DNA from: Burkholderiaceae bacterium
GTDB taxonomy: Bacteria > Pseudomonadota > Gammaproteobacteria > Burkholderiales > Burkholderiaceae_D
Reading direction: 5' to 3'
NCBI GenBank assembly: GCA_031291325.1
Contig: JARLJG010000016.1
Location: 44,499 to 108,498, forward strand
Length of the DNA stretch: 64,000 bases
This document shows positions 19,201-29,354 of the stretch, in pieces. Position numbers and translations under genes: made by a program. A model generated the notes under the pieces. It was not told the DNA's origin. It saw nothing but the letters and a program-made list of their open reading frames with translations, and did not search any database. Positions within the stretch are counted from its first letter, which is position 1. Every line of letters starts with the position of its first letter.

Positions 19201-19408
19201 GGCCGACGGCAGTCAGCTCGACCTCTGCCCGCAACGGTTGGCCTAGTCCCGATAGCACGGTCAATTTGCCTAATCCCGCTGCCGAAGCATTACCGAACAT
19301 CAGTGCCGAAACCACCGCCGCACTGAGCAACTTTAAACTGAACGAAATCGATTTCGGGCTAGTGTTTAATCGCATTTTTTGTGACATAGATTCGCATTCC
19401 ATTGGCAT
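16208..19408 (-). CDS. fimV: FimV-family peptidoglycan-binding/polar protein
   Basis: GLGKLTVLSGLGQPLRAEVEL N-terminus, LysM VKSGDTLSKIAGRI, C-terminal KLDLAVAYQEIGDKEGARELLEEVIQGG. Confidence 0.92.
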   Translation of the reverse strand: MPMECESMSQKMRLNTSPKSISFSLKLLSAAVVSALMFGNASAAGLGKLTVLSGLGQPLRAEVELTAVGPDESGLLNPKLASLDAFRKANIDFNPALRSLHFAVEQRGGNRQVISITSVTPISDPFVDLLLEVGGNSSSHLVREYTFLLDPTPDLQNNQAPEVSGSPRPLAPLRSSQSTASQSTASQSPAPTRTQTEEPPAFERPAQTARIPRAPQERPIRPAATPQPAPAQNAAQQGDYKVKSGDTLSKIAGRIKPDGVSLDQMLVALFRANQAAFIGNNMNRLRAGQVLSVPDAGTAGAIGNGEAHGVIVAQTSDFNSYRNKLAGQVVNTEAQKSTEPRQSASGKITAKVEEKATAATEAKDKLKLSKAGVPGEKGSKIAPGEEDKIAKEKAIAEANERVKQLEKNVNDLQKLLEVKNKSLADQQKADAAKPAVKPAATPAPAPVAAAATPAASAPAPVPAAEVAKPEVKPEVKPATPVVAATPPAGPRKPKPRPIPPPETSLLDDVLGVLGNPLVWGSLTVLLLSGGAFGIYSGYRKRKEKSFGDSIITDSSLKANSLFGSTGGQSVDTNNSVFNSNFAPSASQLDSNEVDPVAEADVYIAYGRDAQAEEILKEALRTQPDRNAVRVKLLEIYANRKDVRSFEVMASELYGMTKGEGEDWQQAASLGLTIDPKNPLYAIGNDAHEKTVVIARPIVPPQEPDLDDLASDTHSKPSMKSQNTSEEAPYFDSTTLGRLEPDTVARHSESQPKSQGGDLPLDVNTSLDFDLDGMDAEAIEIPEVVEPKPVAAAAAAPAEPEMDFGNIDFDFIDADSKKADQPVANADEVTQLMPAMKVPAEPHLPEVAAHEHAPASAQALDFDLSGITLELGQADKPAPTEAKAAEHSFDLNVPEIASMDFHAPEIHAPEIHAPEIHAPEIHTPEIHAPEIHAPEIHASEIHAPEIHAPEFHAPETLAAHVPAMDFDLSDDSHHAPATNVAPAHGGPALDLLPDMMPPIHSEAEIALDTDVDHEYSNNAEMATKLDLAVAYQEIGDKEGARELLEEVIQGGVPEHAEKAKVLLAKMG
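16548..16712 (-). repeat. 15-bp in-frame tandem repeat (about 11 units) encoding HAPEI
   Basis: HAPEIHAPEIHAPEIHAPEIHTPEIHAPEIHAPEIHASEIHAPEIHAPEFHAPET in FimV. Confidence 0.95.
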
Positions 19409-19719
19409 GTGTTGCGTATGTTACGATAAACACAAGCTTCGCTATCGCTGCTATTTATCATTGTTCTGGGAACTTTCACAATATCATCATGGACTTACGC
19501 AAGCAAGCGCAACCATATTAGCAACATATGTTAAACCCGCCAAGACCTCTTTGCGAGCAATTAGTTCACTGGATAGTGTTGCAAAATGACAACAATGCGG
19601 ATAATAGCACTATATTTGCGTTAGGTGGGCCTCTCTAGAGAGCCGATTTTGATCCAGAACGAGCACCGCTCCCAAGCCGGCACCACGCTGGCCTGGAAGC
19701 GAATTGCCGAAGCGTCCCG

Positions 19720-20865
19720 TCAATCCACGATAATGCGCAGCATCCTGCGCAGCGGCTCGGCCGCGCCCCATAACAATTGATCGCCGACGGTGAATGCCGA
19801 CAAGTATTCGCCACCCATCTGCATCTTGCGCAAGCGACCGACCGGGATCGTCAAGCCGCCGGTGACCGCCGCCGGCGTCAGATCGCGGATCGACGCTTCG
19901 CGCGTATTCGGCACCACCTTGGCCCATTGGTTGTTGTCGGCGATGATGTCGTTGATTTCATCGAGCGGCACGTCTTTCTTGAGCTTGATGGTCAAGGCTT
20001 GCGAATGGCAGCGCATCGCGCCGATGCGCACGCACAGGCCGTCGACAGCGATCGCCGCCTTGGCGTCGGCGCCAAAGGCCGTGCCGCGCCCCAGAATCTT
20101 GTTGGTTTCGGCGCCGGCCTTCCATTCTTCCTTGGACACGCCATTGCCGAGGTCCTTGTCGATCCACGGAATCAGGTTGCCGCCCAGCGGCACGCCGAAT
20201 TGCTTGGTTTCGTCGGCGGTAAACGCGTGTTGCTTGGCCAATACCTTGCGGTCGATTTCCAGGATGGCCGAAGCCGGGTCGTCCAGCAAGGCCTTGACTT
20301 CGGCATTGATGGCGCCGTACTGGGTCAGCAGTTCGCGCATATGCTGCGCGCCGCCGCCGGATGCGGCCTGATACGTCATCGACGTCATCCAGTCGACCAG
20401 ATCGTGCTGGAACAAGCCGCCCAAACCCATCAGCATGCACGACACCGTGCAGTTGCCGCCGATAAAATTTTTCACGCCACGGCTCAGTGCCGATTCGATG
20501 ACATCCAGATTGACCGGGTCGAGGATGATGATCGCGCTATCGTCCATGCGCAGCGTCGATGCGGCGTCGATCCAGTAACCGTTCCAGCCGGCGGCGCGCA
20601 GCTTGGGGAAAATCTCCGTGGTGTAGTCGCCGCCCTGGCAGGTAATAATGATGTCGCATTTTTTCAACGCATCGATATCGTTTGCGTCTTTCAATGTGGT
20701 TTCATTTTTCGCTTGCGCCGGGGCTTTGCCGCCGGCATTCGAAGTCGAAAAAAACACCGGTTCGATCTGGGCGAAATCGCCCTCTTCCTGCATTCTTTGC
20801 AGCAAGACCGAACCCACCATGCCACGCCATCCTACCAGGCCAACTAATTTCACAGCTTCCTCCAA
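19720..20865 (-). CDS. asd: aspartate-semialdehyde dehydrogenase
   Basis: [43 protein letters not shown]. Confidence 0.97.
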   Translation of the reverse strand: MEEAVKLVGLVGWRGMVGSVLLQRMQEEGDFAQIEPVFFSTSNAGGKAPAQAKNETTLKDANDIDALKKCDIIITCQGGDYTTEIFPKLRAAGWNGYWIDAASTLRMDDSAIIILDPVNLDVIESALSRGVKNFIGGNCTVSCMLMGLGGLFQHDLVDWMTSMTYQAASGGGAQHMRELLTQYGAINAEVKALLDDPASAILEIDRKVLAKQHAFTADETKQFGVPLGGNLIPWIDKDLGNGVSKEEWKAGAETNKILGRGTAFGADAKAAIAVDGLCVRIGAMRCHSQALTIKLKKDVPLDEINDIIADNNQWAKVVPNTREASIRDLTPAAVTGGLTIPVGRLRKMQMGGEYLSAFTVGDQLLWGAAEPLRRMLRIIVD

Positions 20866-20958
20866 AGGTTTACTTCAAAAAAATCTTGCGTCTCTAAACA
20901 TTCCTTCGATCCCCGTCTTACTTACTGGGCAATCGCATAAAGTTCGCCGCTCGGCACC

Positions 20959-21134
20959 ACTCCCCTCGCCCGCTTGCGGGAGAGGGGTCGGGGGTGAGGG
21001 AGCGCCGCGCACAGAAAAATTTTTGTACCAATTTTCCCGCTTTTCGATATTTTTCGGAATGCATTTTTTCTATTGCTTCGTGCATTTGTGCATTCCCTCT
21101 CCCCCGCCCCTCTCCCGCAAGCGGGCGAGGGGAG
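20959..21134. repeat. inverted pair of REP-like palindromes
   Basis: actcccctcgcccgcttgcgggagaggggtcgggggtgaggg and cctctcccccgcccctctcccgcaagcgggcgaggggag, about 90 bp apart in the asd-leuB intergenic region. Confidence 0.8.
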
Positions 21135-21175
21135 ACGCGATCTTCCTGCGATTGCCCCAGCTTACCTATTACACC

Positions 21176-22246
21176 TTATCCAAGCGCCGCGACCACCGCT
21201 TCGCCCATTTCCTTGGTGCCGACCTTGGTCGTGCCCGCTTCATAAATATCGGCAGTGCGCAAACCTTGCGCCAATACCTTCTTGACCGCCGCTTCGATAC
21301 GGTCGGCTTGTTCGGCCTTGTTCAGCGAATAGCGCAGCATCATCGCCGCCGACAAAATCGTCGCCAGCGGATTGGCAATGCCCTTGCCGGCGATATCCGG
21401 CGCCGAGCCGTGCGACGGTTCGTACAAGCCCTTGTTGTTGGCATCCAGCGAAGCCGACGGCAGCATGCCGATGGAGCCGGTCAGCATCGCCGCCTGATCC
21501 GACAGGATGTCGCCGAACATATTGCCGGTGACCACCACGTCGAAGCGCTTCGGCGCCTTCACCAACTGCATGGCTGCATTATCGACATACATGTGATCGA
21601 GTTCAACGTCTGGATATTCCTTGTGGACATCGGTCACGATTTCCTTCCAGAACTGGAAAGTCTCCAGCACGTTGGCCTTGTCGACGCTGGTCAAGCGCTT
21701 GCTGCGCTTTTGCGCGGCCTGGAAAGCGACATGGGCGATGCGGCGGATTTCGCCTTCCGCGTAACGCATGGTGTCGAAACCTTCGCGCTGGCCTTTGAAC
21801 GGGCCGTCGGGGGCGATGCGCACGCCGCGCGGCTGGCCGAAATAGATGTCGCCGGTCAGTTCGCGCACCAGCAGGATATCCAGCCCGGAGACTACTTCCG
21901 GCTTCAAGGTCGATGCGCCCGCCAGTTCCGGGTACAAAATCGCCGGCCGCAGGTTGGCAAACAGATTCAGGTTCTTGCGCAGGCCAAGAATCGCCTGTTC
22001 CGGGCGCAGCGCGCGCTCCAGCGTATCGTATTTCCAGTCGCCGACTGCGCCGAACAGGATGGCGTCGGCGTCTTGCGCCAGTTTCAGCGTCGCTTCCGGC
22101 AACGGATGGCCATGCGCGGCATAGCCGGCGCCGCCGACCGGCGCGCTTTCCATTTCAAACGATTCGCCCAGGCGATTGAGCACGTTGACCGCTTGTTCGA
22201 CGATTTCAGGACCGATGCCGTCACCCGGCAAGATTGCAATTTTCAT
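21176..22246 (-). CDS. leuB: 3-isopropylmalate dehydrogenase
   Basis: [57 protein letters not shown]. Confidence 0.98.
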   Translation of the reverse strand: MKIAILPGDGIGPEIVEQAVNVLNRLGESFEMESAPVGGAGYAAHGHPLPEATLKLAQDADAILFGAVGDWKYDTLERALRPEQAILGLRKNLNLFANLRPAILYPELAGASTLKPEVVSGLDILLVRELTGDIYFGQPRGVRIAPDGPFKGQREGFDTMRYAEGEIRRIAHVAFQAAQKRSKRLTSVDKANVLETFQFWKEIVTDVHKEYPDVELDHMYVDNAAMQLVKAPKRFDVVVTGNMFGDILSDQAAMLTGSIGMLPSASLDANNKGLYEPSHGSAPDIAGKGIANPLATILSAAMMLRYSLNKAEQADRIEAAVKKVLAQGLRTADIYEAGTTKVGTKEMGEAVVAALG

Positions 22247-22279
22247 GTTGGCGATTCTTCAGATAAATTTTAAATGTTG

Positions 22280-22927
22280 TCAGATGGCGTTGGCCAGCCA
22301 CGGGTGGGCGGCGATATGGCGCTCTTCAAAGGCGCGGATCAAATCGGCTTGACGCAGCGTCAGGCCGATGTCGTCCAACCCGTTCAACAGGCAATACTTG
22401 CGGAACGCATCGATCTCGAACGGATAGCTGGCAGCGCCGTTGGAGGTGGCGACGATTTGCCGCTCCAGGTCGATGGTCAGCCGATAACCGGGGAAGGCGC
22501 GCACTTCGTTGAACAGGTGGTCGATCTGCGCTTCGGTCAAGACGATCGGCAGCAGGCCGTTCTTGTAGCAATTATTGAAGAAGATATCGGCAAAACTCGG
22601 CGCGATGACCGCGCGAAAACCGAATTGATCGAGCGCCCACGGCGCATGCTCGCGCGACGAGCCGCAGCCGAAATTCTTGCGCGCCAACAAGATCGTCGCG
22701 CCTTGATAGCGCGCCTGATTGAGCACGAAGTCCGGGTTCAGCGGACGCTTGCTGTTGTCCTGCCCCGGTTCGCCGTGGTCGAGGTAACGCCATTCGTCGA
22801 ACAGGTTGGGGCCGAAGCCGGTGCGCAAGATCGACTTCAGGAATTGCTTGGGAATGATGGCGTCGGTATCGACATTGGCGCGATCGAGCGGCGCAACCAG
22901 GCCATCGAGGAGAGTGAATTTTTGCAT
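22280..22927 (-). CDS. leuD: 3-isopropylmalate dehydratase small subunit
   Basis: [34 protein letters not shown]. Confidence 0.98.
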   Translation of the reverse strand: MQKFTLLDGLVAPLDRANVDTDAIIPKQFLKSILRTGFGPNLFDEWRYLDHGEPGQDNSKRPLNPDFVLNQARYQGATILLARKNFGCGSSREHAPWALDQFGFRAVIAPSFADIFFNNCYKNGLLPIVLTEAQIDHLFNEVRAFPGYRLTIDLERQIVATSNGAASYPFEIDAFRKYCLLNGLDDIGLTLRQADLIRAFEERHIAAHPWLANAI

Positions 22928-22945
22928 GCTGTGCGTCCTAAATTC

Positions 22946-24346
22946 TTACAAGCTGCGGATATCGACGAAGTGGCCGGCAATGCCGGCGGCGGCGGCCATC
23001 GCCGGGCTGACCAGATGCGTGCGTCCGCCCGCGCCCTGGCGCCCTTCGAAATTGCGGTTCGAAGTCGATGCGCAACGCTCGCCCGGTTCCAGGCGGTCGG
23101 CGTTCATCGCCAGGCACATCGAGCAACCCGGCTCGCGCCACTCGAAACCGGCGTCGCGGAAAATCCGATCCAGCCCTTCGCGCTCGGCCTGTTCCTTGAC
23201 CAGGCCGGAGCCGGGCACCACCATCGCCAGCCGCACGTTGGAGGCGCGGAACTTGCCGCGCACCACCGCTGCGGCGGCGCGCAAATCCTCGATGCGCGAA
23301 TTGGTGCAGGAGCCGATGAAGACCTTGTCGATGCGGATGTCGGTGATCGCGGTATTCGGTTTCAGCGCCATGTAGACCAGCGCCTTTTCCATCGCATCGC
23401 GCTTGACTGCATCCTTTTCGCGGTCGGGATCCGGCACGCGGGCGTCGACCGACACCACCATCTCGGGCGAGGTGCCCCAGGTCACTTGCGGCGCGATCTC
23501 GGCGGCGTTCAGGGTTACCACCAGGTCGAAGCGGGCGCCGGCATCCGAATGCAGCGTGCGCCAGTATTCGACCGCGCGATCCCAGTGCGGCCCGACCGGC
23601 GAAAACGGCCGGCCCTTGACGTAATTGATCGTGGTGTCGTCGACGGCGATCATGCCGGCGCGCGCGCCCGCTTCGATGGCCATGTTGCACACCGTCATGC
23701 GCCCTTCCATCGACAACGCGCGGATCGCCGTGCCGGCAAATTCGATCGCATAGCCGGTGCCGCCTGCGGTGCCGATCTTGCCGATGATCGCCAGCACGAT
23801 ATCTTTCGCGGTCACGCCGGGGCGCACCGCGCCATCGACCTGCACCAGCATCGCCTTCGATTTCTTGGTCAGCAGCGTTTGCGTGGCCAGCACATGCTCG
23901 ACTTCCGAGGTGCCGATGCCGTGCGCCAGGCAGCCGAACGCGCCGTGGGTGGAGGTATGCGAATCGCCGCACACCACCGTCATGCCGGGCAGCGTCGCGC
24001 CCTGCTCCGGCCCGATCACATGGACGATGCCCTGGCGCTTGTCGCGCATGCTGAAATAGGTCAGTCCGTATTGCTTGACGTTGGCATCCAGCGTTTCCAC
24101 TTGCAGGCGCGAGACCGGGTCGGCAATGCCGTCGATGCGGTCGGTGGTCGGCACATTGTGGTCGGCCACCGCCAGATTGGCGGCAATGCGCCACGGCTGG
24201 CGCCCGGCCAGTTTCAGCCCGTCGAACGCCTGCGGACTGGTCACCTCGTGCAACAAGTGCCGATCGATATACAAAATAGTGGTGCCGTCGTCGCCGGTAT
24301 GGACCACATGCGAATCCCAGAGTTTGTCGTAGAGCGTTTGAGCCAT
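22946..24346 (-). CDS. leuC: 3-isopropylmalate dehydratase large subunit
   Basis: [42 protein letters not shown]; aconitase-family [17 protein letters not shown]. Confidence 0.98.
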   Translation of the reverse strand: MAQTLYDKLWDSHVVHTGDDGTTILYIDRHLLHEVTSPQAFDGLKLAGRQPWRIAANLAVADHNVPTTDRIDGIADPVSRLQVETLDANVKQYGLTYFSMRDKRQGIVHVIGPEQGATLPGMTVVCGDSHTSTHGAFGCLAHGIGTSEVEHVLATQTLLTKKSKAMLVQVDGAVRPGVTAKDIVLAIIGKIGTAGGTGYAIEFAGTAIRALSMEGRMTVCNMAIEAGARAGMIAVDDTTINYVKGRPFSPVGPHWDRAVEYWRTLHSDAGARFDLVVTLNAAEIAPQVTWGTSPEMVVSVDARVPDPDREKDAVKRDAMEKALVYMALKPNTAITDIRIDKVFIGSCTNSRIEDLRAAAAVVRGKFRASNVRLAMVVPGSGLVKEQAEREGLDRIFRDAGFEWREPGCSMCLAMNADRLEPGERCASTSNRNFEGRQGAGGRTHLVSPAMAAAAGIAGHFVDIRSL

Positions 24347-24488
24347 AGATCAAAAGAGCGCCAATCGGCACAGGTGAAAGAAATGAACTGACGATTATGC
24401 CATATTTGCGCAACGCACTAGCATATGAGCGCGGCTTGTGATAGCAATGTTAGGGAAACCTCAAAAAGCATGCATCAAAATGGGCGTT

Positions 24489-25649
24489 TTATTGCCGCGC
24501 CTGCCACCGAAACGACAGAAATGCAGCAACCCACCCCAGCGCCGCCAGCACTGCCGCCGCGAAAAACACCGCGCGGCCATCGACATCGCTCCAGAATGCG
24601 CTCAACAACATGCCGCCGAACGATCCGCCAAGGCCGTACGAGATGCTGATGTACAACGCCTGACCGCGCGCCTGCAAGGCGCCGGCGAACCAGCGCTGCA
24701 TGGTCAGCACCGATGCCGAATGATGGGCAGCAAACGTGGCGGCGTGCAAGAGCTGCGCAAACAACAGCAACAGCAGCGATTGCGCGCCCAAGCCGATCAA
24801 TAAAAAGCGACCGACTGCAAGCGCCAGACTGGCCAGCATCAGCGTTTTGACACCGAGGCGGCGAAACAGCGGGGCCTGGAAATAAAAGAATGCGATCTCG
24901 GCAATCACACCCCACGACCACATCAGCCCGATTACCATCTTGCTATAGCCGGCCTGTGCCAGATACAGTGAATAGAATACGTAGAGCGCCGAATGGGCCG
25001 CCACCATCATGAAAGTCGACGTGAAAAACGCGGCGACTTCCGGTCGCAGCAATAGCGCGCGCACCGACGGCACGCTGTGCTGCACTTGCCGGTGCGGCGA
25101 CTCGCGCAGGCGTAGCGCGGCCACCAGGACCATTCCCAGCAAGGCCCACGACAGCCAGGGCATTGCCGCCACACCCTGCCAATCCAGCAGTTTGCCGCCG
25201 AACGCGACGGCCACGATGAAGCCGACCGAGCCCCACAGCCGCAAGCGTCCATAATGGGTCAAATCGCCCTGCATTTCAGACAACATCAGCGCCTCGGATA
25301 ACGGCCCTTGGGCGCTGGTCGCCGTATTGAGCAGCAACATCACCAGGAAAAATTGCGCAAAGCCCTTGCAAACGAACATCCCGCCGAAGACGATCAGCGC
25401 CGCCACGGCGGTCACGCCCAGCACGACGACGCGCCGCTGCGTGCGATCGGCGGCCCAGCCCCAGAGATTGGGGCCGAAAATGCGCGTTACTTGCATCAGC
25501 GACATCAATATGCCGATTTCGGCGGCGCCCATGCCCCGTTCGGCGAAAAACAAGCCGGCGTACGGCGTGAACGCGCCGATATAGGCGTAATAGGCGAAAA
25601 AGAAAAACGCGAAGTTGAACGACTGTAGAGGCCAGGATCGATGCGGCAC
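24489..25649 (-). CDS. MFS transporter (HcaT/3-phenylpropionate transporter-like)
   Basis: SFNFAFFFFAYYAYIGAFTPYAGLFFAERGMGAAEIGILMSLMQVTRIFGPNLWGWAADRTQRR; start GTG 25649 inferred, since the 620-aa ORF fuses antisense-of-aroC frame with the real gene. Confidence 0.82.
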   Translation of the reverse strand: MPHRSWPLQSFNFAFFFFAYYAYIGAFTPYAGLFFAERGMGAAEIGILMSLMQVTRIFGPNLWGWAADRTQRRVVVLGVTAVAALIVFGGMFVCKGFAQFFLVMLLLNTATSAQGPLSEALMLSEMQGDLTHYGRLRLWGSVGFIVAVAFGGKLLDWQGVAAMPWLSWALLGMVLVAALRLRESPHRQVQHSVPSVRALLLRPEVAAFFTSTFMMVAAHSALYVFYSLYLAQAGYSKMVIGLMWSWGVIAEIAFFYFQAPLFRRLGVKTLMLASLALAVGRFLLIGLGAQSLLLLLFAQLLHAATFAAHHSASVLTMQRWFAGALQARGQALYISISYGLGGSFGGMLLSAFWSDVDGRAVFFAAAVLAALGWVAAFLSFRWQARQ

Positions 25650-25675
25650 GGGGGGCTGATCGCCAGTTGATTCGA

Positions 25676-26779
25676 TCAATCGGGCTTGTGCGTGGCGATT
25701 CGGGGCGTCGTGACCTGCACGTCCGCACACTGCGCGCGATGGCGCAGCGCATGATCCATCAATACCAGCGCCAGCATCGCCTCGGCGATCGGCGTGGCGC
25801 GGATGCCGACGCAGGGATCGTGCCGGCCGAAGGTTTCGACGATGGCTGGCTGGCCGCTCTTGTCGATCGAATGGCGCGCGGTGCGGATGCTGGAAGTGGG
25901 CTTGATGGCGAGCGACACCAGGATATCCTGCCCGGTCGAAATCCCGCCCAGCACGCCGCCGGCGTTGTTGCTGGCGAAACCCTGCGGCGTCAGTTCGTCG
26001 CCGTGGACCGTGCCTTTTTGCGCGACGCTGGCGAAACCGGCGCCGATTTCCACGCCCTTGACCGCATTGATGCCCATCATCGCGTAGGCGATATCGGCGT
26101 CGAGCTTGTCGTAAATCGGCTCGCCCAGGCCAACCGGCACGTTTTGCGCGACCACGTCGATGCGCGCGCCGCAAGAATCGCCATCCTTGCGCAAATTGTC
26201 CATGTATTCTTCCAACTGCGGCAAAATCGTTGCATTGGCGGCAAAAAACGGATTCGCGGCGACATGTTCCCACGACTCGAATGGAATGGCGATCTCGCCC
26301 AACTGGCTCATGCATCCCTTGAACGTGGTGCCGTACTGCTGCAACAGCCATTTCTTGGCGATGGCCGCAGCGCCGACCACGGGCGCGGTCAGGCGCGCCG
26401 ACGAGCGTCCGCCGCCGCGCGGGTCGCGGATGCCGTATTTGTGCCAGTAAGTATAGTCGGCATGGCCGGGACGAAATGTGTCGGCAATATTACCGTAATC
26501 CTTGCTGCGCTGGTCTTCGTTGCGAATGAGCAAGGCAATCGGCGTGCCGGTGGTTTTGCCTTCATAGATGCCGGACAGGATTTCCACCGTATCGGACTCC
26601 TGGCGCTGCGTCACATGACGCGAAGTGCCGGGTTTGCGCCGATCCAGTTCCGGTTGTATATCGTCGACCGACAACGGCAAGCCCGGCGGGCAACCATCGA
26701 CCACGCAGCCGATAGCCGGGCCGTGCGATTCGCCAAAAGTAGTGACTGTAAAAAGCGTGCCAAAAGTATTGCCGGACAT
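25676..26779 (-). CDS. aroC: chorismate synthase
   Basis: [57 protein letters not shown]. Confidence 0.98.
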   Translation of the reverse strand: MSGNTFGTLFTVTTFGESHGPAIGCVVDGCPPGLPLSVDDIQPELDRRKPGTSRHVTQRQESDTVEILSGIYEGKTTGTPIALLIRNEDQRSKDYGNIADTFRPGHADYTYWHKYGIRDPRGGGRSSARLTAPVVGAAAIAKKWLLQQYGTTFKGCMSQLGEIAIPFESWEHVAANPFFAANATILPQLEEYMDNLRKDGDSCGARIDVVAQNVPVGLGEPIYDKLDADIAYAMMGINAVKGVEIGAGFASVAQKGTVHGDELTPQGFASNNAGGVLGGISTGQDILVSLAIKPTSSIRTARHSIDKSGQPAIVETFGRHDPCVGIRATPIAEAMLALVLMDHALRHRAQCADVQVTTPRIATHKPD

Positions 26780-27066
26780 AATCTGCGATTTCTCAACGAT
26801 AGAATTCCATCAATTTTACCAGCGCTGACCGCCTATCGCCTGTAAAGCCGCTGCAGGCAATTGATTTGTTGGAAAATTTTTTCCAGGCAACAGAAAAATG
26901 CTGCATCCGACAGCCGCATGCAGCGCGAAAAACGGCGCTGTCGGGGGTGCAGCGAAGTGTGGCATGGCTAGCAATATCGCGCGGCTTACCGCGCGATTTA
27001 CGCAATATTGGACGTATTACCTATATACTATTTCCCAACGAGAATATCTCGGACTCTGGAGGCACA

Positions 27067-29307
27067 ATGAGCAAACCGACCATCCCGCCCGAGGACGATC
27101 TGGTCTTTTTGGAAGAATCCAGTCCTGGCGCCGTGTCGACCGCACCTTCCTCGCGCAACGTATGGCGCGTCATGATTATCGACGACGACGCCGATGTTCA
27201 TTCCGCCACCACTTTTGCGCTCGGCAATCTGGAGATGCAAAACCGCCCGCTGGAGTTTTTGCATGCCTATTCGGCGGCAGAGGCGCGCGCCATGCTCAAG
27301 GAAGAACAGGATGTGGCCGTGATCCTGCTCGACGTCGTGATGGAACAGCAAGACGCCGGTCTGCTATTGGTCCGCTATATCCGCGAATCGCTCGGCATGT
27401 CCGAAGCGCGCATCATCCTGCGTACCGGCCAGCCCGGCTACGCGCCGGAAATCGACGCGATCCGCGACTTCGACATCAACGACTATAAAACCAAATCCGA
27501 ACTGACCCGCATCAAATTGTACACCACCGTCACGGCGGCGATCCGCTCGTACGACCAGATCCGCGCAATCAATGCCAGCCGGCGCGGGTTGGACTTGATC
27601 GTGCGCGCCAGCACCGCATTGATGGCGCAGCACGGTCTGGAAAATTTCGCCGCCGGCGTGATTACGCAAATCGCCGGCTTGCTCAGCCTGCGGCCCGAAG
27701 GCCTGCTGTGCGTGCAGGAAAACCAGCATGGCAATAGCGCCAGCCTGGTGGTCATCGCCGCTGCCGGCCACTATCGCGACCTGATCAACAAGCCCGTCAG
27801 CGAGGTGCGCGACCAGCGCATCCAGCAATCCTTGATCGAAGCGCTGGATCGACGCCGCAACATCTACGGCCCGGACTACACCGCGCTGTTTTTTGTCGGC
27901 AAGGCCGGGCGCGATTTCGCCGCCTTCATCAACACCGGCATGCCGTTAAACGAAATCGACCAGCGCTTGCTGGAGGTTTTCTGCGCCAACATTTCGGTCG
28001 GCCTGGATAACGTCGAGTTGGTGACCCGGCTGCATAATTTCGCGTTCTACGACGCCTTGACCAAGCTGCCCAACCGCACGCGCCTGCTGGAATTGTTGCA
28101 TGAAATCCTGCTCAGTCCGGCGAAAGAGCAGATGACGCTGGCCTTGGTCGACATCGACCACTTCGCCGAAACCAACGACGCGCTCGGACATAAATTCGGC
28201 GATCTGTTGCTGTTGGCGATTTCGTCGCGCCTGCAAGCGGCATTGGGCGTCGAGCTGACCCTCGCGCGCGTCGGCGGCGACACCTTCGGCCTGCTTGGAC
28301 ACGGCGACCAGGTCAATCCCAAGAATATCCTGGGACAATTCGAGGAGCCGTTCCGCATCGACGGCCAGGACGTCCAGTTGTCGGCCACCGTCGGCCTGCT
28401 GCGGCTGGCCGAATACGAAGGGACCGAAGCGGACGCCTTGAAGGATGCCGACATCGCGTTGAAGCGCGCCAAGCTGCGGCAACGCTCTGGACATTTCTAT
28501 TTTTCGCGCAGCATGGGCGTCGATATCCGCGAGCGGGTGCGCATGATGTATGCGTTGCGCGCGGCCTTTGAAAGCGGGCAACTGTTCGTCGTCTATCAGC
28601 CGGAAGTCGACTTGAAAAGCCGGCAAACGCTCGGCGCCGAAGCGCTGTTGCGCTGGAAAACGCCGGACGGCAGCTTCATTTCGCCGGACCGCTTCATTCC
28701 GATCGCCGAATATTCCGGCCTGATCGTCGAGTTGGGCGAATGGGTGATGCGCGAAGCCTGCAGCGAACTGGTGCGCATCCACGCGCTCGGATACCGCGAC
28801 TTCATCATGTCGATCAATGTCTCGCAGGTGCAATTCCGCCATCCGCATTTTCTCGACACCTTGAACCGCGCGCTGCGCGATACCGGAGCGCCGGCCGTCG
28901 CGATCGAACTCGAAATCACCGAGTCGATGGCGATGGAGGAGCCGGACTTGCTCATCAAGCTGCTCGGTCATATCAAAGAGATCGGCGTCGGCATCGCCAT
29001 CGACGATTTCGGCACCGGATTTTCGTCGTTGAGCTACCTGCAAAGGCTCAATGTCGACAAGCTCAAGATCGACCGTGCATTCGTCACCGAGATCACCAGT
29101 TCGACGCGCGGCTCGAGCATCGCCGAAATGGTGATCCAGCTCGGGCGCAATCTCGGCTTGCGGGTGATCGCGGAAGGCGTGGAAGACGAACGGCAGGCGC
29201 AAATCCTGCAAGCGCTGGGCTGCGAGCTGGGGCAAGGCTATCTGTTCGCGCGCCCGATGAGCGCCGAACAATTGCTGGCCTGGATGCAAGAATCGGCAGC
29301 GCGCTGA
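27067..29307 (+). CDS. response regulator with REC, DUF3369-like, degenerate GGDEF and EAL domains
   Basis: REC VWRVMIIDDDADVHSATTFAL..VILLDVVM; GGDEF position reads RVGGDTFGLLG; EAL GAEALLRWKTPDGSFISPDRFIPIAE, ITESMAMEEPD, IDDFGTGFSSLSYLQRLNVDKLKIDRAFV. Confidence 0.92.
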   Translation: MSKPTIPPEDDLVFLEESSPGAVSTAPSSRNVWRVMIIDDDADVHSATTFALGNLEMQNRPLEFLHAYSAAEARAMLKEEQDVAVILLDVVMEQQDAGLLLVRYIRESLGMSEARIILRTGQPGYAPEIDAIRDFDINDYKTKSELTRIKLYTTVTAAIRSYDQIRAINASRRGLDLIVRASTALMAQHGLENFAAGVITQIAGLLSLRPEGLLCVQENQHGNSASLVVIAAAGHYRDLINKPVSEVRDQRIQQSLIEALDRRRNIYGPDYTALFFVGKAGRDFAAFINTGMPLNEIDQRLLEVFCANISVGLDNVELVTRLHNFAFYDALTKLPNRTRLLELLHEILLSPAKEQMTLALVDIDHFAETNDALGHKFGDLLLLAISSRLQAALGVELTLARVGGDTFGLLGHGDQVNPKNILGQFEEPFRIDGQDVQLSATVGLLRLAEYEGTEADALKDADIALKRAKLRQRSGHFYFSRSMGVDIRERVRMMYALRAAFESGQLFVVYQPEVDLKSRQTLGAEALLRWKTPDGSFISPDRFIPIAEYSGLIVELGEWVMREACSELVRIHALGYRDFIMSINVSQVQFRHPHFLDTLNRALRDTGAPAVAIELEITESMAMEEPDLLIKLLGHIKEIGVGIAIDDFGTGFSSLSYLQRLNVDKLKIDRAFVTEITSSTRGSSIAEMVIQLGRNLGLRVIAEGVEDERQAQILQALGCELGQGYLFARPMSAEQLLAWMQESAAR

Positions 29308-29354
29308 ATGCGATACGCGAGCGCCACGACCGACGACATGACAAGCAGCCATCC

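Noticed and set aside
16175-19246. 1023-aa plus-strand ORF with MxFRRVDFR-type repeats
   Set aside because: Antisense of fimV; its repeat is the complement of the HAPEI-coding array.
22274-24391. 705-aa plus-strand ORF
   Set aside because: Antisense of leuD/leuC.
25650-26351. N-terminal half of the 620-aa MFS ORF
   Set aside because: This part is an alternate frame of aroC on the same strand; the MFS fold starts only around 25649.
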